Below, piece by piece: positions 1 through 8,338 of a stretch of 24,363 nt of DNA. The notes under the pieces are model-generated. The model ran no database searches and was not told where the DNA came from. It saw nothing but the letters and a program-made list of their open reading frames with translations. Position 1 is the first letter of the stretch, and the number at the start of each line of letters is the position of its first letter. The position numbers and the translations under genes were made by a program. This DNA is from Deltaproteobacteria bacterium (GTDB lineage: Bacteria > Desulfobacterota_B > Binatia > UBA9968), in contig VBKY01000225.1 in NCBI GenBank assembly GCA_005879255.1, positions 1 through 24,363 of the forward strand. The letters run 5' to 3'.

Positions 1-1
1 G

Positions 2-382
2 GTCAACCGTTCCACTCGAGAGCTCGTGACAAGAGCTTCCCCGTTTCTCGAACCACAGGCCCAGATCGTCCTTTACGACACTTCGTATGAGAGCCTGCCG
101 TTTTATCTGAAGATCGATCGCCCGATCTGGATCGTTTCATCGGGTAAAAAGACCTCGATAATGGGAAGCTTCTATCTCGCGGAACAAGGAGCGCGATACG
201 CTCCGGGGTTCGATAAGAGCCTTTTGACGTTCGCGGAATTCAGCGCCGAGTGGGCAATGGCGCCGAAAGGACATCTGCTAGTTTTTATCAAACAGAAAAA
301 CCTCGCGCGCCTGGAGCAAGAAGTAGGAACCCCTGCAGAAACCCTCGTCGCACATAACGACCTGTTGTTGGTAACGAATTGA
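2..382 (+). CDS. C-terminal part of a membrane glycosyltransferase (GT39/ArnT-like), 5'-truncated by window edge
   Basis: The reading frame is open from the first bases of the window to a TGA at 380-382, so the gene begins upstream; an internal GTG at 26 is not needed as a start. The 126 visible codons encode a soluble, mixed alpha/beta tail. The part LYDTSYESLPFYLKIDRP, followed by a hydrophobic strand and a charged end, has the same layout as the C-terminal tail of the complete glycosyltransferase at 2408-4153 (FFYHGFDYGAVFYARRHIP). I therefore infer that it is the periplasmic C-terminal domain of a PMT_2/ArnT-type enzyme, which moves sugar from a polyprenyl-phosphate donor to lipid, glycan or protein at the outer face of the inner membrane. 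No membrane segment falls inside the window, so the family call rests on that resemblance and on context (asnB and a second glycosyltransferase follow). Another large membrane-anchored enzyme remains possible. Confidence 0.5.
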   Translation, partial: VNRSTRELVTRASPFLEPQAQIVLYDTSYESLPFYLKIDRPIWIVSSGKKTSIMGSFYLAEQGARYAPGFDKSLLTFAEFSAEWAMAPKGHLLVFIKQKNLARLEQEVGTPAETLVAHNDLLLVTN

Positions 383-566
383 CTCCGCGCAGAACGAGCC
401 GGATGATAAAATCTTCGATCCATGCGCTTATAACGCCGGTTGGTCACGCGGTATCGGAGCAGTAATACGGAGGGCAAGCGCATTCCAGCGCGATCAGGTC
501 CTACGTTTTGTTAAGTTTTTCGTTTGACGAGAATTAATCTCAGCTAGCTGAAAATTTTTGAACCAC

Positions 567-1481
567 ATGTGTGGCATTTACGGATACGTCAGCCGAAACG
601 GCAAGATTGACGCCGACGTGCTGCGCGCCATGGGTCGCGCGCTTGCCCACCGCGGACCTGACGATGAAGGTGAACTGATTCAGAACACCGGCGCGGTATC
701 CGCGGGTCTTGGACATAAACGGCTGAGCATCATCGATCTTTCCCAAGCAGGAAAACAGCCCATGGCCAACGAAGATAAGACCCTATGGCTCACGCTCAAT
801 GGTGAGATTTACAATTACCAAGAGCTCCGAAATGAACTCGAAGATAAGGGACATCGCTTTGGATCGCGATCGGACGCCGAAGTTGTCGTGCACTTGTACG
901 AAGAAAGCGGAACCCGCTGCCTGGACAAACTCGATGGCATGTTTGCCTTCGCAATCTGGGATAGCAAAAAAAATTCGTTGTTTCTCGCTCGGGATCGCGT
1001 CGGGAAAAAGCCGCTGCATTACTGCGAGACAGACGACGGAATTATTTTTGGCTCCGAGATCAAAGCTCTTCTGCAACATCCTAAAGTAAGCCGCGACCTA
1101 AATCTGAAAGCGCTCAGCAAGTACCTCAGCTACGAGTATGTTCCGGCTCCCGACACGATTTTCAGGTCGATCAATAAATTGGAGCCGGGCCACTATCTAT
1201 TTCATAGAAACGGCGAAAGCCACTGCTTTCCTTACTGGCAAATTCCCATAGAAGACGATCCCGTTGCTAACCGATCCGAAGCCGATTACACCGAAGAACT
1301 TAGAGAGCTATTGGAGCGCGCCGTGCGACGGCGGCTGGTTGCCGATGTGCCGGTGGGATTGTTCGTCAGCGGCGGGCTCGATTCCGGCATCGTCGCGGCA
1401 TTCGCCGCGAAAGCAAGAGATCACCTACAATGCTTTTCCGTCGGCTTTAACGAACCGAGCTTCGATGAAAGCGCGTATTGA
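567..1481 (+). CDS. asnB: Asparagine synthase (glutamine-hydrolysing), N-terminal portion; gene broken by deletion/frameshift
   Basis: This is the class II glutamine amidotransferase domain plus the start of the synthetase domain of AsnB, which makes asparagine or amidates another carboxylate using ATP and glutamine. I place the start at ATG 567 because the next codon is Cys, the N-terminal nucleophile (MCGIYGY) exposed after Met removal; an upstream TTG at 558 would bury it. Visible motifs: AHRGPDDEG near residue 30, LNGEIYNY near 75, SDAEVVV near 100, and the ATP-pyrophosphatase loop SGGLDS at residues 268-273. The frame stops at TGA 1479-1481 right after FDESAY, where family members run on for over 300 residues. 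The rest lies in another frame (1465-2415). Neighbouring glycosyltransferases suggest a role in extracellular-polysaccharide or glycoconjugate amidation rather than housekeeping asparagine supply. As it stands the protein should be inactive as a synthetase. Confidence 0.85.
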   Translation: MCGIYGYVSRNGKIDADVLRAMGRALAHRGPDDEGELIQNTGAVSAGLGHKRLSIIDLSQAGKQPMANEDKTLWLTLNGEIYNYQELRNELEDKGHRFGSRSDAEVVVHLYEESGTRCLDKLDGMFAFAIWDSKKNSLFLARDRVGKKPLHYCETDDGIIFGSEIKALLQHPKVSRDLNLKALSKYLSYEYVPAPDTIFRSINKLEPGHYLFHRNGESHCFPYWQIPIEDDPVANRSEADYTEELRELLERAVRRRLVADVPVGLFVSGGLDSGIVAAFAAKARDHLQCFSVGFNEPSFDESAY

Positions 1482-2415
1482 ATTGCCGCAAATCCTGGAC
1501 GAGCCGCTCGCGGATCCATCCATACTTCCGCTGTATCTCCTCTCTCGTTTTGCGTCCGAACGGATGAAAGTTGTGTTGAGCGGCGATGGCGGCGATGAAC
1601 TTTTTGCCGGCTATCAAACATTCCAAGCGCACAAACTCATGACTTATTTCAGCGCTCTACCTGGCTTCATCAAACAGAGCATCAAGACAATTTCATCTCA
1701 CCTGCCGGTCTCTCATGGCTACTTGAGCACCGATTACAAGCTCAAGCAATTCTTAAAAGGCGATGGAGCTTCTGCGGAAACTCGCTTTTTCTTGTGGCGT
1801 GGAGCTTTCGGCAATAACGAAAAGAACGATCTTCTCACTTCGGATATTCGTCGCGAGCTGGCAGGTCATGATGCTTATGAGGACGTCGATCGTTACATCC
1901 GGGAAAGCGGGTTGACCAAGGAACTGGAGCGAATCCTTTATCTCGCCATGAAGCTTTATCTTCAAGACAACAATCTAGTAACGGTGGACCGGGCCAGCAT
2001 GGCCAACGGTTTGGAGGTGAGGTGTCCGCTGTTGGATAAAGATGTTGTCGAGTTCGTCTGCCGCTTGCCGATGAACTATAAGCTCAACGGCTTTACGACT
2101 AAATATTTGCTGAAACGGAGCGCCGCGGGGATGCTGCCTCGAAATATTATCTATCGGCAAAAAAGAGGCTTCGGCATCCCACTCGCAAAATGGCTTACGA
2201 CGGAGCTCAAGGATTTTATGTTGGATTATTTGAGCGAGGAAAGGATTCGGAAACAGGGCATCTTTCATTATCCGTCTGTCAAAAAGCTGATCGACGAACA
2301 GTTTGCGAAAACCAATGATCACCGCGAACCGCTGTGGACCCTTTTAGTTTTTCAGATTTGGTACGAGCGGTATCTCGACGGCTCCGCGGGCGCTAAGGCG
2401 AACTCCCGTGGCTGA
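1465..2415 (+). CDS. asnB: Asparagine synthase, C-terminal synthetase portion in a shifted frame
   Basis: This frame continues the AsnB synthetase domain that is cut off at 1481. Family-like sequence resumes at about 1482 with DEPLADPS, then SGDGGDELFAGY, RASMANGLEVRCPLLD and the C-terminal KRGFGIPLAKWL. In intact AsnB about 30 residues normally lie between FDESAY and the LDEP motif (from memory of the family); here only a few codons remain, so about 90 bases are gone and the frame is changed. ATG 1465 is the nearest possible start but has no convincing ribosome binding site, and the long frame reaching back to 1264 is only a shadow of the N-terminal half. The stop at 2413-2415 overlaps the GTG start of the next glycosyltransferase by 8 bases, so the genes were translationally coupled. 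Pseudogene or assembly error are both possible. Confidence 0.8.
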   Translation: MKARIELPQILDEPLADPSILPLYLLSRFASERMKVVLSGDGGDELFAGYQTFQAHKLMTYFSALPGFIKQSIKTISSHLPVSHGYLSTDYKLKQFLKGDGASAETRFFLWRGAFGNNEKNDLLTSDIRRELAGHDAYEDVDRYIRESGLTKELERILYLAMKLYLQDNNLVTVDRASMANGLEVRCPLLDKDVVEFVCRLPMNYKLNGFTTKYLLKRSAAGMLPRNIIYRQKRGFGIPLAKWLTTELKDFMLDYLSEERIRKQGIFHYPSVKKLIDEQFAKTNDHREPLWTLLVFQIWYERYLDGSAGAKANSRG

Positions 2416-4153
2416 TACTTTGGCTTCGCAAAGATTAAAGCTTCTCAACGTCACCACCCTCCTGGGCATTTGCTTTCTTCTCTTGTTTTCGAATTTGGGC
2501 GTTGTGCCCTTTTTTTTGCGCGGTGAGCCGCGCGAGGGCCTGGTAGTTTCGGAAATGTACACTACCGGGAATTGGATTCTGCCGGCGGTAAACGGAGATT
2601 ATATTCCGTTCAAGCCGCCTTTGTTCCACTGGTTCGGAGTCATCACCGGGTATCTTTTCGGCGGAATCGACGAGTTTACGCTACGCCTTCCTTCTGCAAT
2701 CTTCGCGGCCTTGGGCGTGCTGATGACCTACTTCACCGCTAGGCGTCTCTGGGGCGAACGCGCCGGCATGGTCGCGGGCATCGTGCTCGCGACCACAACT
2801 GAATGGTGGCACGCCGGCACAAACACCCAAGTGGATATGACATTGGCATTCTTCATCGCCGCGGCTTGTTTGTATTTTTATTTTCTCTACAAACAGCGCG
2901 ACTTTGGCGTCGCGAAATCTTTAGGCCTGCCAATCCTCGTGGGACTTGCCACTTTAGCGAAGGGGCCGATAGGGGTTTTGATTCCATCTCTAGCAATTTT
3001 TGTTTTTCTTTGGCTGCGGCACGATTTCCTCTTTGTAAAAAAACTTCATCCATTTGCCAACGCGGCGGTATTCCTCCTAATAGCGGGCTCCTGGTATGGC
3101 TTGGCTCTGTGGCAAGGCGGCCCGGCATTTTTCTTGAGGCAGATCATCGATGAAAATTTTCGAACTGCCGCCGGCACCTATGGGCGACACCAACCCATTT
3201 ATTACTACTTTCCCGTTCTTCTCTTGAACACTTTGCCTTGGAGTATCTTCTTTCCTGCCATAGCACTATTCATTTACCACCGACGCAGCCGATTGGCCGA
3301 CGATCAGCTTTTGTTTCCTTTGATCTGGTTCGGTTGTGTATTTATTTTTTTCACGCTCTCATTGGGAAAAAGGGGCGTCTATCTCCTCCCTCTATACCCG
3401 GCCGTCGCGCTGATTTTTGGCGCCTGGTGGAACAAACTCGAAGAAGGCCAGGTTCAGAGCAGCGGGCTCACGCGCGCCATCACCGCTCTACTGGCTTTCG
3501 GCTGCCTGCTTTCGTTCATGATAATTTCGCTCTACTTTGCCGCAAACTATGGGTTGGTGAGTCACCGTCTCGTTGATGCATTAACGAGATCCAAGAATCT
3601 TTCTCATAGTCTGCGCTTGCTCATACCGCCTTCAACTCTCGTTGTGGCATGCCTCGTGCTTTATGCAGCCGGACTGTTTTATCTGATCTGGGCTCTTCTT
3701 AAAAAAGAATGGCGTGCCGCCTTCGCTTCCGTATCATCGGTGGCCATCGCGTTCACTCTGCTAATGAAGTTCGTCATCCTTCCACCGGTCGCATACGAGC
3801 GAACGATGAAGCCCTTCATGGCCCGGGTAACCGATAAAGTAGATGCGAATGCGCCAATTTTTTTCTACCACGGCTTTGACTATGGCGCGGTTTTCTATGC
3901 CCGGCGGCACATCCCGTTGTTCACCAAAAAATACGCGGACATGAAACCGCCATTTTTTCTACTCATGTGGGAAGAAGAATGGAAGCGTATTGAAGAGCGG
4001 CCCTCGCTCAAGATGCTGGACATCAGCGAGGGTCGCGGTCCTGCGGGAAGACACCGGCTTGTGCTGGTGGAGCGTCAACCGGTTGCTACTTCATCGCCGG
4101 AGCTGTTACCGACGGACGCCAAAAACTATCTCCCGGATAAGGACGCCGATTGA
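2408..4153 (+). CDS. ArnT/PMT-type glycosyltransferase, GT39/83 family, integral membrane
   Basis: The 581-residue polytopic membrane protein has about ten to twelve hydrophobic segments between residues 12 and 460 and a soluble C-terminal tail of about 110 residues. The first external loop holds the acidic GEPREG motif (E40, E43) in the place where PMT/ArnT enzymes carry their catalytic acidic residue. The sequence WILPAVNGDYIPFKPPLFHW is typical of ArnT-like proteins. By family it transfers a sugar from a polyprenyl-phosphate donor to an acceptor on the periplasmic side; the acceptor (lipid A, protein or polysaccharide) cannot be told. The GTG start at 2408 overlaps the end of the asnB frame by 8 bases, which implies one operon with the upstream glycosyltransferase and asnB. 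Length and motifs suggest an intact gene. Family confidence is high, substrate unknown. Confidence 0.85.
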   Translation: MADTLASQRLKLLNVTTLLGICFLLLFSNLGVVPFFLRGEPREGLVVSEMYTTGNWILPAVNGDYIPFKPPLFHWFGVITGYLFGGIDEFTLRLPSAIFAALGVLMTYFTARRLWGERAGMVAGIVLATTTEWWHAGTNTQVDMTLAFFIAAACLYFYFLYKQRDFGVAKSLGLPILVGLATLAKGPIGVLIPSLAIFVFLWLRHDFLFVKKLHPFANAAVFLLIAGSWYGLALWQGGPAFFLRQIIDENFRTAAGTYGRHQPIYYYFPVLLLNTLPWSIFFPAIALFIYHRRSRLADDQLLFPLIWFGCVFIFFTLSLGKRGVYLLPLYPAVALIFGAWWNKLEEGQVQSSGLTRAITALLAFGCLLSFMIISLYFAANYGLVSHRLVDALTRSKNLSHSLRLLIPPSTLVVACLVLYAAGLFYLIWALLKKEWRAAFASVSSVAIAFTLLMKFVILPPVAYERTMKPFMARVTDKVDANAPIFFYHGFDYGAVFYARRHIPLFTKKYADMKPPFFLLMWEEEWKRIEERPSLKMLDISEGRGPAGRHRLVLVERQPVATSSPELLPTDAKNYLPDKDAD

Positions 4154-4331
4154 AGCGCGACGAAAAAGCCGCAGTCGAAGTCAACCAGGAGAGTGGTTCA
4201 TTGTTTTCTGGCGCCGGTTAAGGTGGAGACAATGTCAAAAGCAGAATGCACGCCCACTTCAATGGTTTTTTGATTTTGCTAACCACTCAGGTCGCCTAAA
4301 ACCGACGGCTCGAAGCAATGTTTCAGATCAT

Positions 4332-4766
4332 TTATCGGCTGATCAACCCGTCGAAGGACAATGCCCCCGCGCCGCCCACTACAATAGCCATCGCCATCAG
4401 AAAGAGCGCCAGGGTGTATTCGATGCCGCTGCCTTTGCCGGGTCCTTGAGCCAGAAAGAAACCGCTGCTCCAATGGCTAAGAAACAACGCGAAGGCAATA
4501 AAAACTGCCAAGCAAAACGCCACCGGTCTGACGAGGAAACCGAGCGTCATCGAAACCACCGTAGAGAGCTCGATCACCAAAGCAAAAACACCTATCGGCA
4601 CCGGGACGTGATACTTGTCCCGCCAATTCGTCACCTGAGCTTTTGGTCCCTTACCCCCGTGCCAGCCGAATGCATGCTGCGTGCCGTGCATGAAAAACGT
4701 CAACGCTAAACCGAACCGCAGAAAAACATACGAAAAAGAATTCTCCGTTTGAAATAGCCAATCCAC
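4332..4766 (-). CDS. DoxX family membrane protein
   Basis: The 144-residue protein has four predicted hydrophobic helices: near residues 13-30 (YVFLRFGLALTFFMHGTQH), 62-80, 83-105 and 118-138. This is the layout of DoxX/DoxD-like proteins, including the usual RFGLALTFFMHG pattern and a W-R-D-rich loop. I chose the GTG at 4766 because a GGAGGG sits five bases upstream; the TTG at 4778 would overlap that site. Family members are small inner-membrane proteins, some linked to thiosulfate:quinone oxidation or redox stress, but most have no proven role, so no function is claimed. It stands alone, convergent with the glycosyltransferase at 4153 and divergent from the amidohydrolase at 5108. The 178-base gap to 4153 shows no clear terminator. 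Confidence 0.85.
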   Translation of the reverse strand: MDWLFQTENSFSYVFLRFGLALTFFMHGTQHAFGWHGGKGPKAQVTNWRDKYHVPVPIGVFALVIELSTVVSMTLGFLVRPVAFCLAVFIAFALFLSHWSSGFFLAQGPGKGSGIEYTLALFLMAMAIVVGGAGALSFDGLISR

Positions 4767-4778
4767 ATTTCCCTCCAA

Positions 4779-5107
4779 GATTCCTATTCGGTCATCGAAT
4801 AATGTCCTGGCGTCTCGTCCTACACGGAGCCCTTAATTGAGCCGCACCACCATGACGTGTATCCAAAGGATCACAGCGGCGAATCGCTGAAAATGAACCA
4901 ACGCCGCCGATTGGCTTTCCTTTCGCGGGCGACCATAGCAGAACTGGTGCGAACAACGCAAAGCCCTCGAACCAAGAAAGATCCCTTGACGCCATTCGAT
5001 TCGGTGTATTAATCGTTTAGCTGAGGAGTTTCTTCAGATTTTTTCGCAAGACGCTTTGCGTTCACCCACATGCGGGCAAATGCTGATGCTTTTGGAGGTG
5101 AGACCGT
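4779..5107. other. Intergenic region between doxX-like gene and amidohydrolase
   Basis: This 329-base divergent spacer must hold the promoters of both flanking genes. Short open frames on the - strand (4792-4995 and 5009-5227) lack ribosome binding sites and family resemblance, and I do not accept them. A TTGACG at 4986-4991 followed by an AT-rich TATTAAT stretch near 5007-5013 could be a promoter for the + strand gene, but the spacing is short and the call is weak. A GGAGGTGA ribosome binding site sits just before ATG 5108. Confidence 0.4.
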
Positions 5108-6175
5108 ATGCAAATCATCGATGCCGACGGACACATCAACGATCACGCTTGTGGCGAGGAGATCGCCAAGTACATGCCCCCGGGCAATCAAATGGTGAAT
5201 TTGTTTCCGGAATTCGACCATCTGCATTTTCGTTACCTGAAGCAGAATCGCCGCGCGACCGGCAATCCTTCGCCGGATGATTGGAATCAGTTTCTCGACA
5301 AGACAGGGATTAGTTGGACCGTACTGTATCCGACGGCAGGATTAGCTGTCGGAAGAATCATGGCGCCGGACTGGGCGGTAGTAGCGTGCCGAGCCTATAA
5401 CACCTGGCTCCACGAAAAGTTTCTAAACGAGAATTCACGGCTCAAGGGCGTCGCGCTGATCCCTTTTCAAGACGTGGACAAAGCAATTATCGAGTTGCGC
5501 CGCGCGGTGAAAGAGCTGGGCATGCTCGGCGGCATGCTGCCGTCCAATGGCGAAGCGATCCAGGGTCACCTCGGCAACAAGATTTACTGGCCGCTCTATG
5601 AAGAGGCGGAGAGACTCGGTTGTGCATTAGCGGTGCATGTGGGTTGTCTTCACAACATGGGCCTTGATGCTTTTTCGACGTATTACCCGGCCCACGCACT
5701 AGGTCATCCGTTCAGCTTAATGATCCAGGCCGCGGGGATGCTCGCCCACGGCGTATTCGATCGATTTCCCAAACTGCGCGTCGCCTTTCTCGAAGGCGGC
5801 GCCACGTGGGTGCCATTCATGATGGACCGCCTCGATCGTTCCTATCACGGCGGCCACGTGCAGCTTAATTTAGAAGGCGATCTGATCGGCGGGCCGAAAC
5901 AAGGCGAAAAAGCCAGTGATTATTTTAAGACGCAACTGCGCGAAGGTCGGATCTTCGTTGGATTCGATTGCGACGACGACGGTCTCGGCACCGCGGTAGC
6001 TAAAGGCGGACGCCAATCGTTTCTCTTCGGCAGCGACTTTCCCCACGAAGTCTTCGATGCCGCAAAATGTCGACATGAGATCGACGAGCTGCTCCAACGC
6101 GAGGATTTAACACAGGGAGACAAGGAAGCAGTCTTAGGTCAAAATGCGTTGAGATTTTATCGGCCTGCTCTGTGA
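5108..6175 (+). CDS. Amidohydrolase family protein (COG2159, TIM-barrel metal-dependent hydrolase/decarboxylase)
   Basis: The 355-residue protein belongs to the Amidohydro_2/ACMSD-type superfamily. The start at ATG 5108 has a GGAGGTGA ribosome binding site. Metal-binding landmarks are in family order: DADGH at residues 5-9 (Asp7 replaces the first His of the usual HxH, as often in this clade), H177 in AVHVG, H200 in LGHPF and D310 in FGSDFPHE. The segment RVAFLEGGATWVPFMMDRL is the strand-plus-helix typical of this group. Characterised relatives are decarboxylases or hydrolases of aromatic or cyclic carboxylates such as gamma-resorcylate and ACMS; the substrate here is unknown. It converges on the tripartite carboxylate transporter operon with a 39-base gap. 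A second member of the family, frameshifted, lies at 22114-23270. The gene appears intact. Confidence 0.88.
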   Translation: MQIIDADGHINDHACGEEIAKYMPPGNQMVNLFPEFDHLHFRYLKQNRRATGNPSPDDWNQFLDKTGISWTVLYPTAGLAVGRIMAPDWAVVACRAYNTWLHEKFLNENSRLKGVALIPFQDVDKAIIELRRAVKELGMLGGMLPSNGEAIQGHLGNKIYWPLYEEAERLGCALAVHVGCLHNMGLDAFSTYYPAHALGHPFSLMIQAAGMLAHGVFDRFPKLRVAFLEGGATWVPFMMDRLDRSYHGGHVQLNLEGDLIGGPKQGEKASDYFKTQLREGRIFVGFDCDDDGLGTAVAKGGRQSFLFGSDFPHEVFDAAKCRHEIDELLQREDLTQGDKEAVLGQNALRFYRPAL

Positions 6176-6214
6176 TGGGAATCACTACCAACCGGAATAT
6201 CAGCGATTTTAATT

Positions 6215-7723
6215 CTATCCGGAGCTCTCGACGAACGCTTCTTCACGGGTCTTACTGAAAGCGGGAATTAAAACCGAGCACATGGCGAGTCCTGCCAAAA
6301 CCAACAACGTTGCGCTGATCGGACGCTGGACAAAAACCCACGGATTGCCGCGCGACAGCAGCATTGCGCGGCGCAGATACTCTTCCATCAATGGCCCGAG
6401 GATAAACGCGAGCAGCATCGGCGCCGGCTCGCAACCGAGCTTGGAGAATAAGTAGCCGAGCATGCCGAATAACGCCATGAAGTAAATATCGAATTCGGTA
6501 TTTTTGAGGCTGAAGACGCCGATAGCGCAGAAAACCAGAATTCCCGGATACAAAAATTGGTAGGGTATCATAATCATCCTCACCCACATGCCGATGAGCG
6601 GATAATTGAGGATGACCAGAAAAAGATTGCCGATCCACATCGACACGATCATGCCCCAGAACAGCGCCGGCTGCTCGTTAATCACGGATGGTCCCGGCTG
6701 AATGCCGTGGATAATCATCGCACCGACCATCAACGCGCTAACTGGGTTAGACGGAATCCCCAGGGTGAGCAACGGAATAAAAGATGTTTGCGCGCCGGCG
6801 TTGTTGGCTGCCTCCGGCGCGGCAACGCCCTCGATGGCGCCTTTGCCAAACTGGGCGCGATTCTTCGAGACCTTCTTTTCTATGGAGTAGGCGGCGAACG
6901 AGCCGAGAATGGAACCGCTGCCGGGAAGAATCCCCAACGCGGAGCCGATAATGGTGCCGCGCAGAATCGGTGCGACCATGCGTTTGAAGTCCTCCTTAGT
7001 CGGCCACAGGCCGGTGATCTTTGTGATCTTCACCGAGCGCTCTTCTTCGTCTTGCAAGTTGCGTATGATCTCGCCCAAGCCGAACATTCCCATGGCGACG
7101 GTGACGAAGCCGATGCCGTCGGCGAGTTCAAAAATCCCGAAGGTAAAGCGTTGCGTGCCGGAATTGACGTCGGTGCCGATAAGTCCCAACAGCAGCCCGA
7201 GGACCACCATGCCGATGGCATGAAGCAACGAGCCCTGCGCGAGCACGACGGACGCCACCAGGCCAAGAACCATCAGCGAGAAAAATTCCGCCGGTCCGAA
7301 CTTGAGCGCCGCAGCGGCGAGGGGCGGTCCAAAAGCCGCGATCAGAAATGTCGAAACAGTGCCGGCGAAGAATGAGCCGATGGCCGAAGCGGCGAGCGCC
7401 GGACCCGCCCTCCCCTGCTTCGCCATTTGATAGCCGTCGAGGGTCGTAACGACGGACGCTGCTTCGCCTGGAACATTGATCAGAATGGATGTAGTAGACC
7501 CCCCATACTGGGAACCGTAATAAATCCCCGCCAGCATGATAAGAGCGGTGACCGGTGGCAGAACAAAAGTCACCGGCAAAAGCATGGCAATCGTCGCCGT
7601 AGGTCCGAGGCCAGGCAAAACACCGATCGCTGTGCCGAGAAACACGCCAATGAAACAGTAGAACAAATTCGCGGGAGTTGCGGCCGTTTGTAAGCCCAAT
7701 GCGAGATGACTCAGTAATTCCAC
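6215..7723 (-). CDS. tctA: Tripartite tricarboxylate transporter large permease subunit, TctA family
   Basis: This is a 502-residue polytopic inner-membrane protein, the large permease of a TTT secondary transporter driven by an ion gradient. It carries the TctA signatures: GVLPGLGPTATIAMLLP near residue 35, STTSILINVPGE near 75, the paired repeat GILPGSGSILGSFAAY in the second half, and TLGIPSNPVSALMVGA. I chose GTG 7723 because GAGAGG lies eight bases before it and homologues begin with ELLSHLALG-like sequence; an ATG at 7765 would overlap the tctB stop and lacks a ribosome binding site. The gap to tctB is 31 bases, so the two are cotranscribed. TTT systems take up carboxylates such as citrate, tartrate, terephthalate or protocatechuate-type acids with the help of TctC; the substrate here is unknown. 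Confidence 0.93.
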   Translation of the reverse strand: MELLSHLALGLQTAATPANLFYCFIGVFLGTAIGVLPGLGPTATIAMLLPVTFVLPPVTALIMLAGIYYGSQYGGSTTSILINVPGEAASVVTTLDGYQMAKQGRAGPALAASAIGSFFAGTVSTFLIAAFGPPLAAAALKFGPAEFFSLMVLGLVASVVLAQGSLLHAIGMVVLGLLLGLIGTDVNSGTQRFTFGIFELADGIGFVTVAMGMFGLGEIIRNLQDEEERSVKITKITGLWPTKEDFKRMVAPILRGTIIGSALGILPGSGSILGSFAAYSIEKKVSKNRAQFGKGAIEGVAAPEAANNAGAQTSFIPLLTLGIPSNPVSALMVGAMIIHGIQPGPSVINEQPALFWGMIVSMWIGNLFLVILNYPLIGMWVRMIMIPYQFLYPGILVFCAIGVFSLKNTEFDIYFMALFGMLGYLFSKLGCEPAPMLLAFILGPLMEEYLRRAMLLSRGNPWVFVQRPISATLLVLAGLAMCSVLIPAFSKTREEAFVESSG

Positions 7724-7754
7724 CGCTATGCCTCTCGTCAGCAATCGTTTGAAT

Positions 7755-8207
7755 TCAACCGCCAAGCCACGGACCGATGATTGGCAACGGGATGCCCAAA
7801 CCTTTCAGAAACACGAAGACACAGAAAATCGTCATCCCTGCCGCCATCAAGAGCGTCGGGCGCCAGCGAAATTGCGTGCTGCCGTAAGCGCTGATGATGA
7901 CGAGCAACGGCAGCGCAATCGCCAAGCCCAGACCGCGCAAGATAAAACCGAAAACCAGAACTGAAATGGTAACCAGGGCAAGTCCCTTGAACGCAAACGC
8001 CCCGACCGGGGTGCCGGCGACGATAAATGATCGAATCATTGAAATCACGCCGATGGCTACAAGCAAGCCGCCGAGAATAGTCGGAAAATAACCGGGTCCC
8101 ATCTTGATCGCGGTCCCCATACCATAGTCACGCGCGATGAGAATGGCGCTTGAGCCGAAGAAAATGTAGATCAGTCCGGTCCAGAAATCTTTCCCATTGC
8201 GCGTCAT
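7755..8207 (-). CDS. tctB: Tripartite tricarboxylate transporter small membrane subunit, TctB family
   Basis: The roughly 150-residue membrane protein has four hydrophobic helices and the TctB signature MGTAIKMGPGYFPTILGG after the first helix. I chose ATG 8207 (MTRNGKDFWTG) since family members start shortly before KDFW and a GGTGA lies a few bases upstream; the open frame reaches back to 8279, but that extra stretch enters the terminator region and does not resemble the family. TctB is the small permease partner of TctA; its exact mechanical role is not known. It is second in the order tctC-tctB-tctA, separated from tctC by a strong intrinsic terminator (8282-8311), which suggests that the permease genes are expressed at a lower level than the binding protein. 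Confidence 0.9.
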   Translation of the reverse strand: MTRNGKDFWTGLIYIFFGSSAILIARDYGMGTAIKMGPGYFPTILGGLLVAIGVISMIRSFIVAGTPVGAFAFKGLALVTISVLVFGFILRGLGLAIALPLLVIISAYGSTQFRWRPTLLMAAGMTIFCVFVFLKGLGIPLPIIGPWLGG

Positions 8208-8281
8208 GAGTTCACCAAGCTCCAGCTTCGAAACAGCGTCGCCGCTGAGGTCGATTCGGTGGCCTTCTCCAACTCGCAAGC

Positions 8282-8311
8282 AAAAAAAGGCCGGGGCGAC
8301 GCCCGGCCTTT
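8282..8311 (-). terminator. Rho-independent terminator/attenuator between tctC and tctB
   Basis: On the - strand a ten-base-pair stem (AAAGGCCGGG pairing with CCCGGCCTTT) closes a six-base loop and ends in a run of seven T. It lies 28 bases past the tctC stop and before tctB. Partial read-through would give abundant periplasmic binding protein and less permease, as seen in many binding-protein operons. The structure is read directly; the regulatory effect is inferred. Confidence 0.85.
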
Positions 8312-8338
8312 ACTGCTAAAATTCTGCGCGAAACTCGG

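Noticed and set aside
3990..4709. + strand frame running from the glycosyltransferase end into the DoxX gene
   Set aside because: It spans parts of two real genes on different frames and strands and has a basic, unstructured product.
4792..5227. Two short - strand frames before the amidohydrolase
   Set aside because: One overlaps the real gene start and neither has start signals or family resemblance.
6557..7375. Long + strand open frame opposite tctA (272 codons)
   Set aside because: It is an antisense shadow of the well-supported permease gene, with low-complexity His/Arg/Gln-rich product and no family resemblance.
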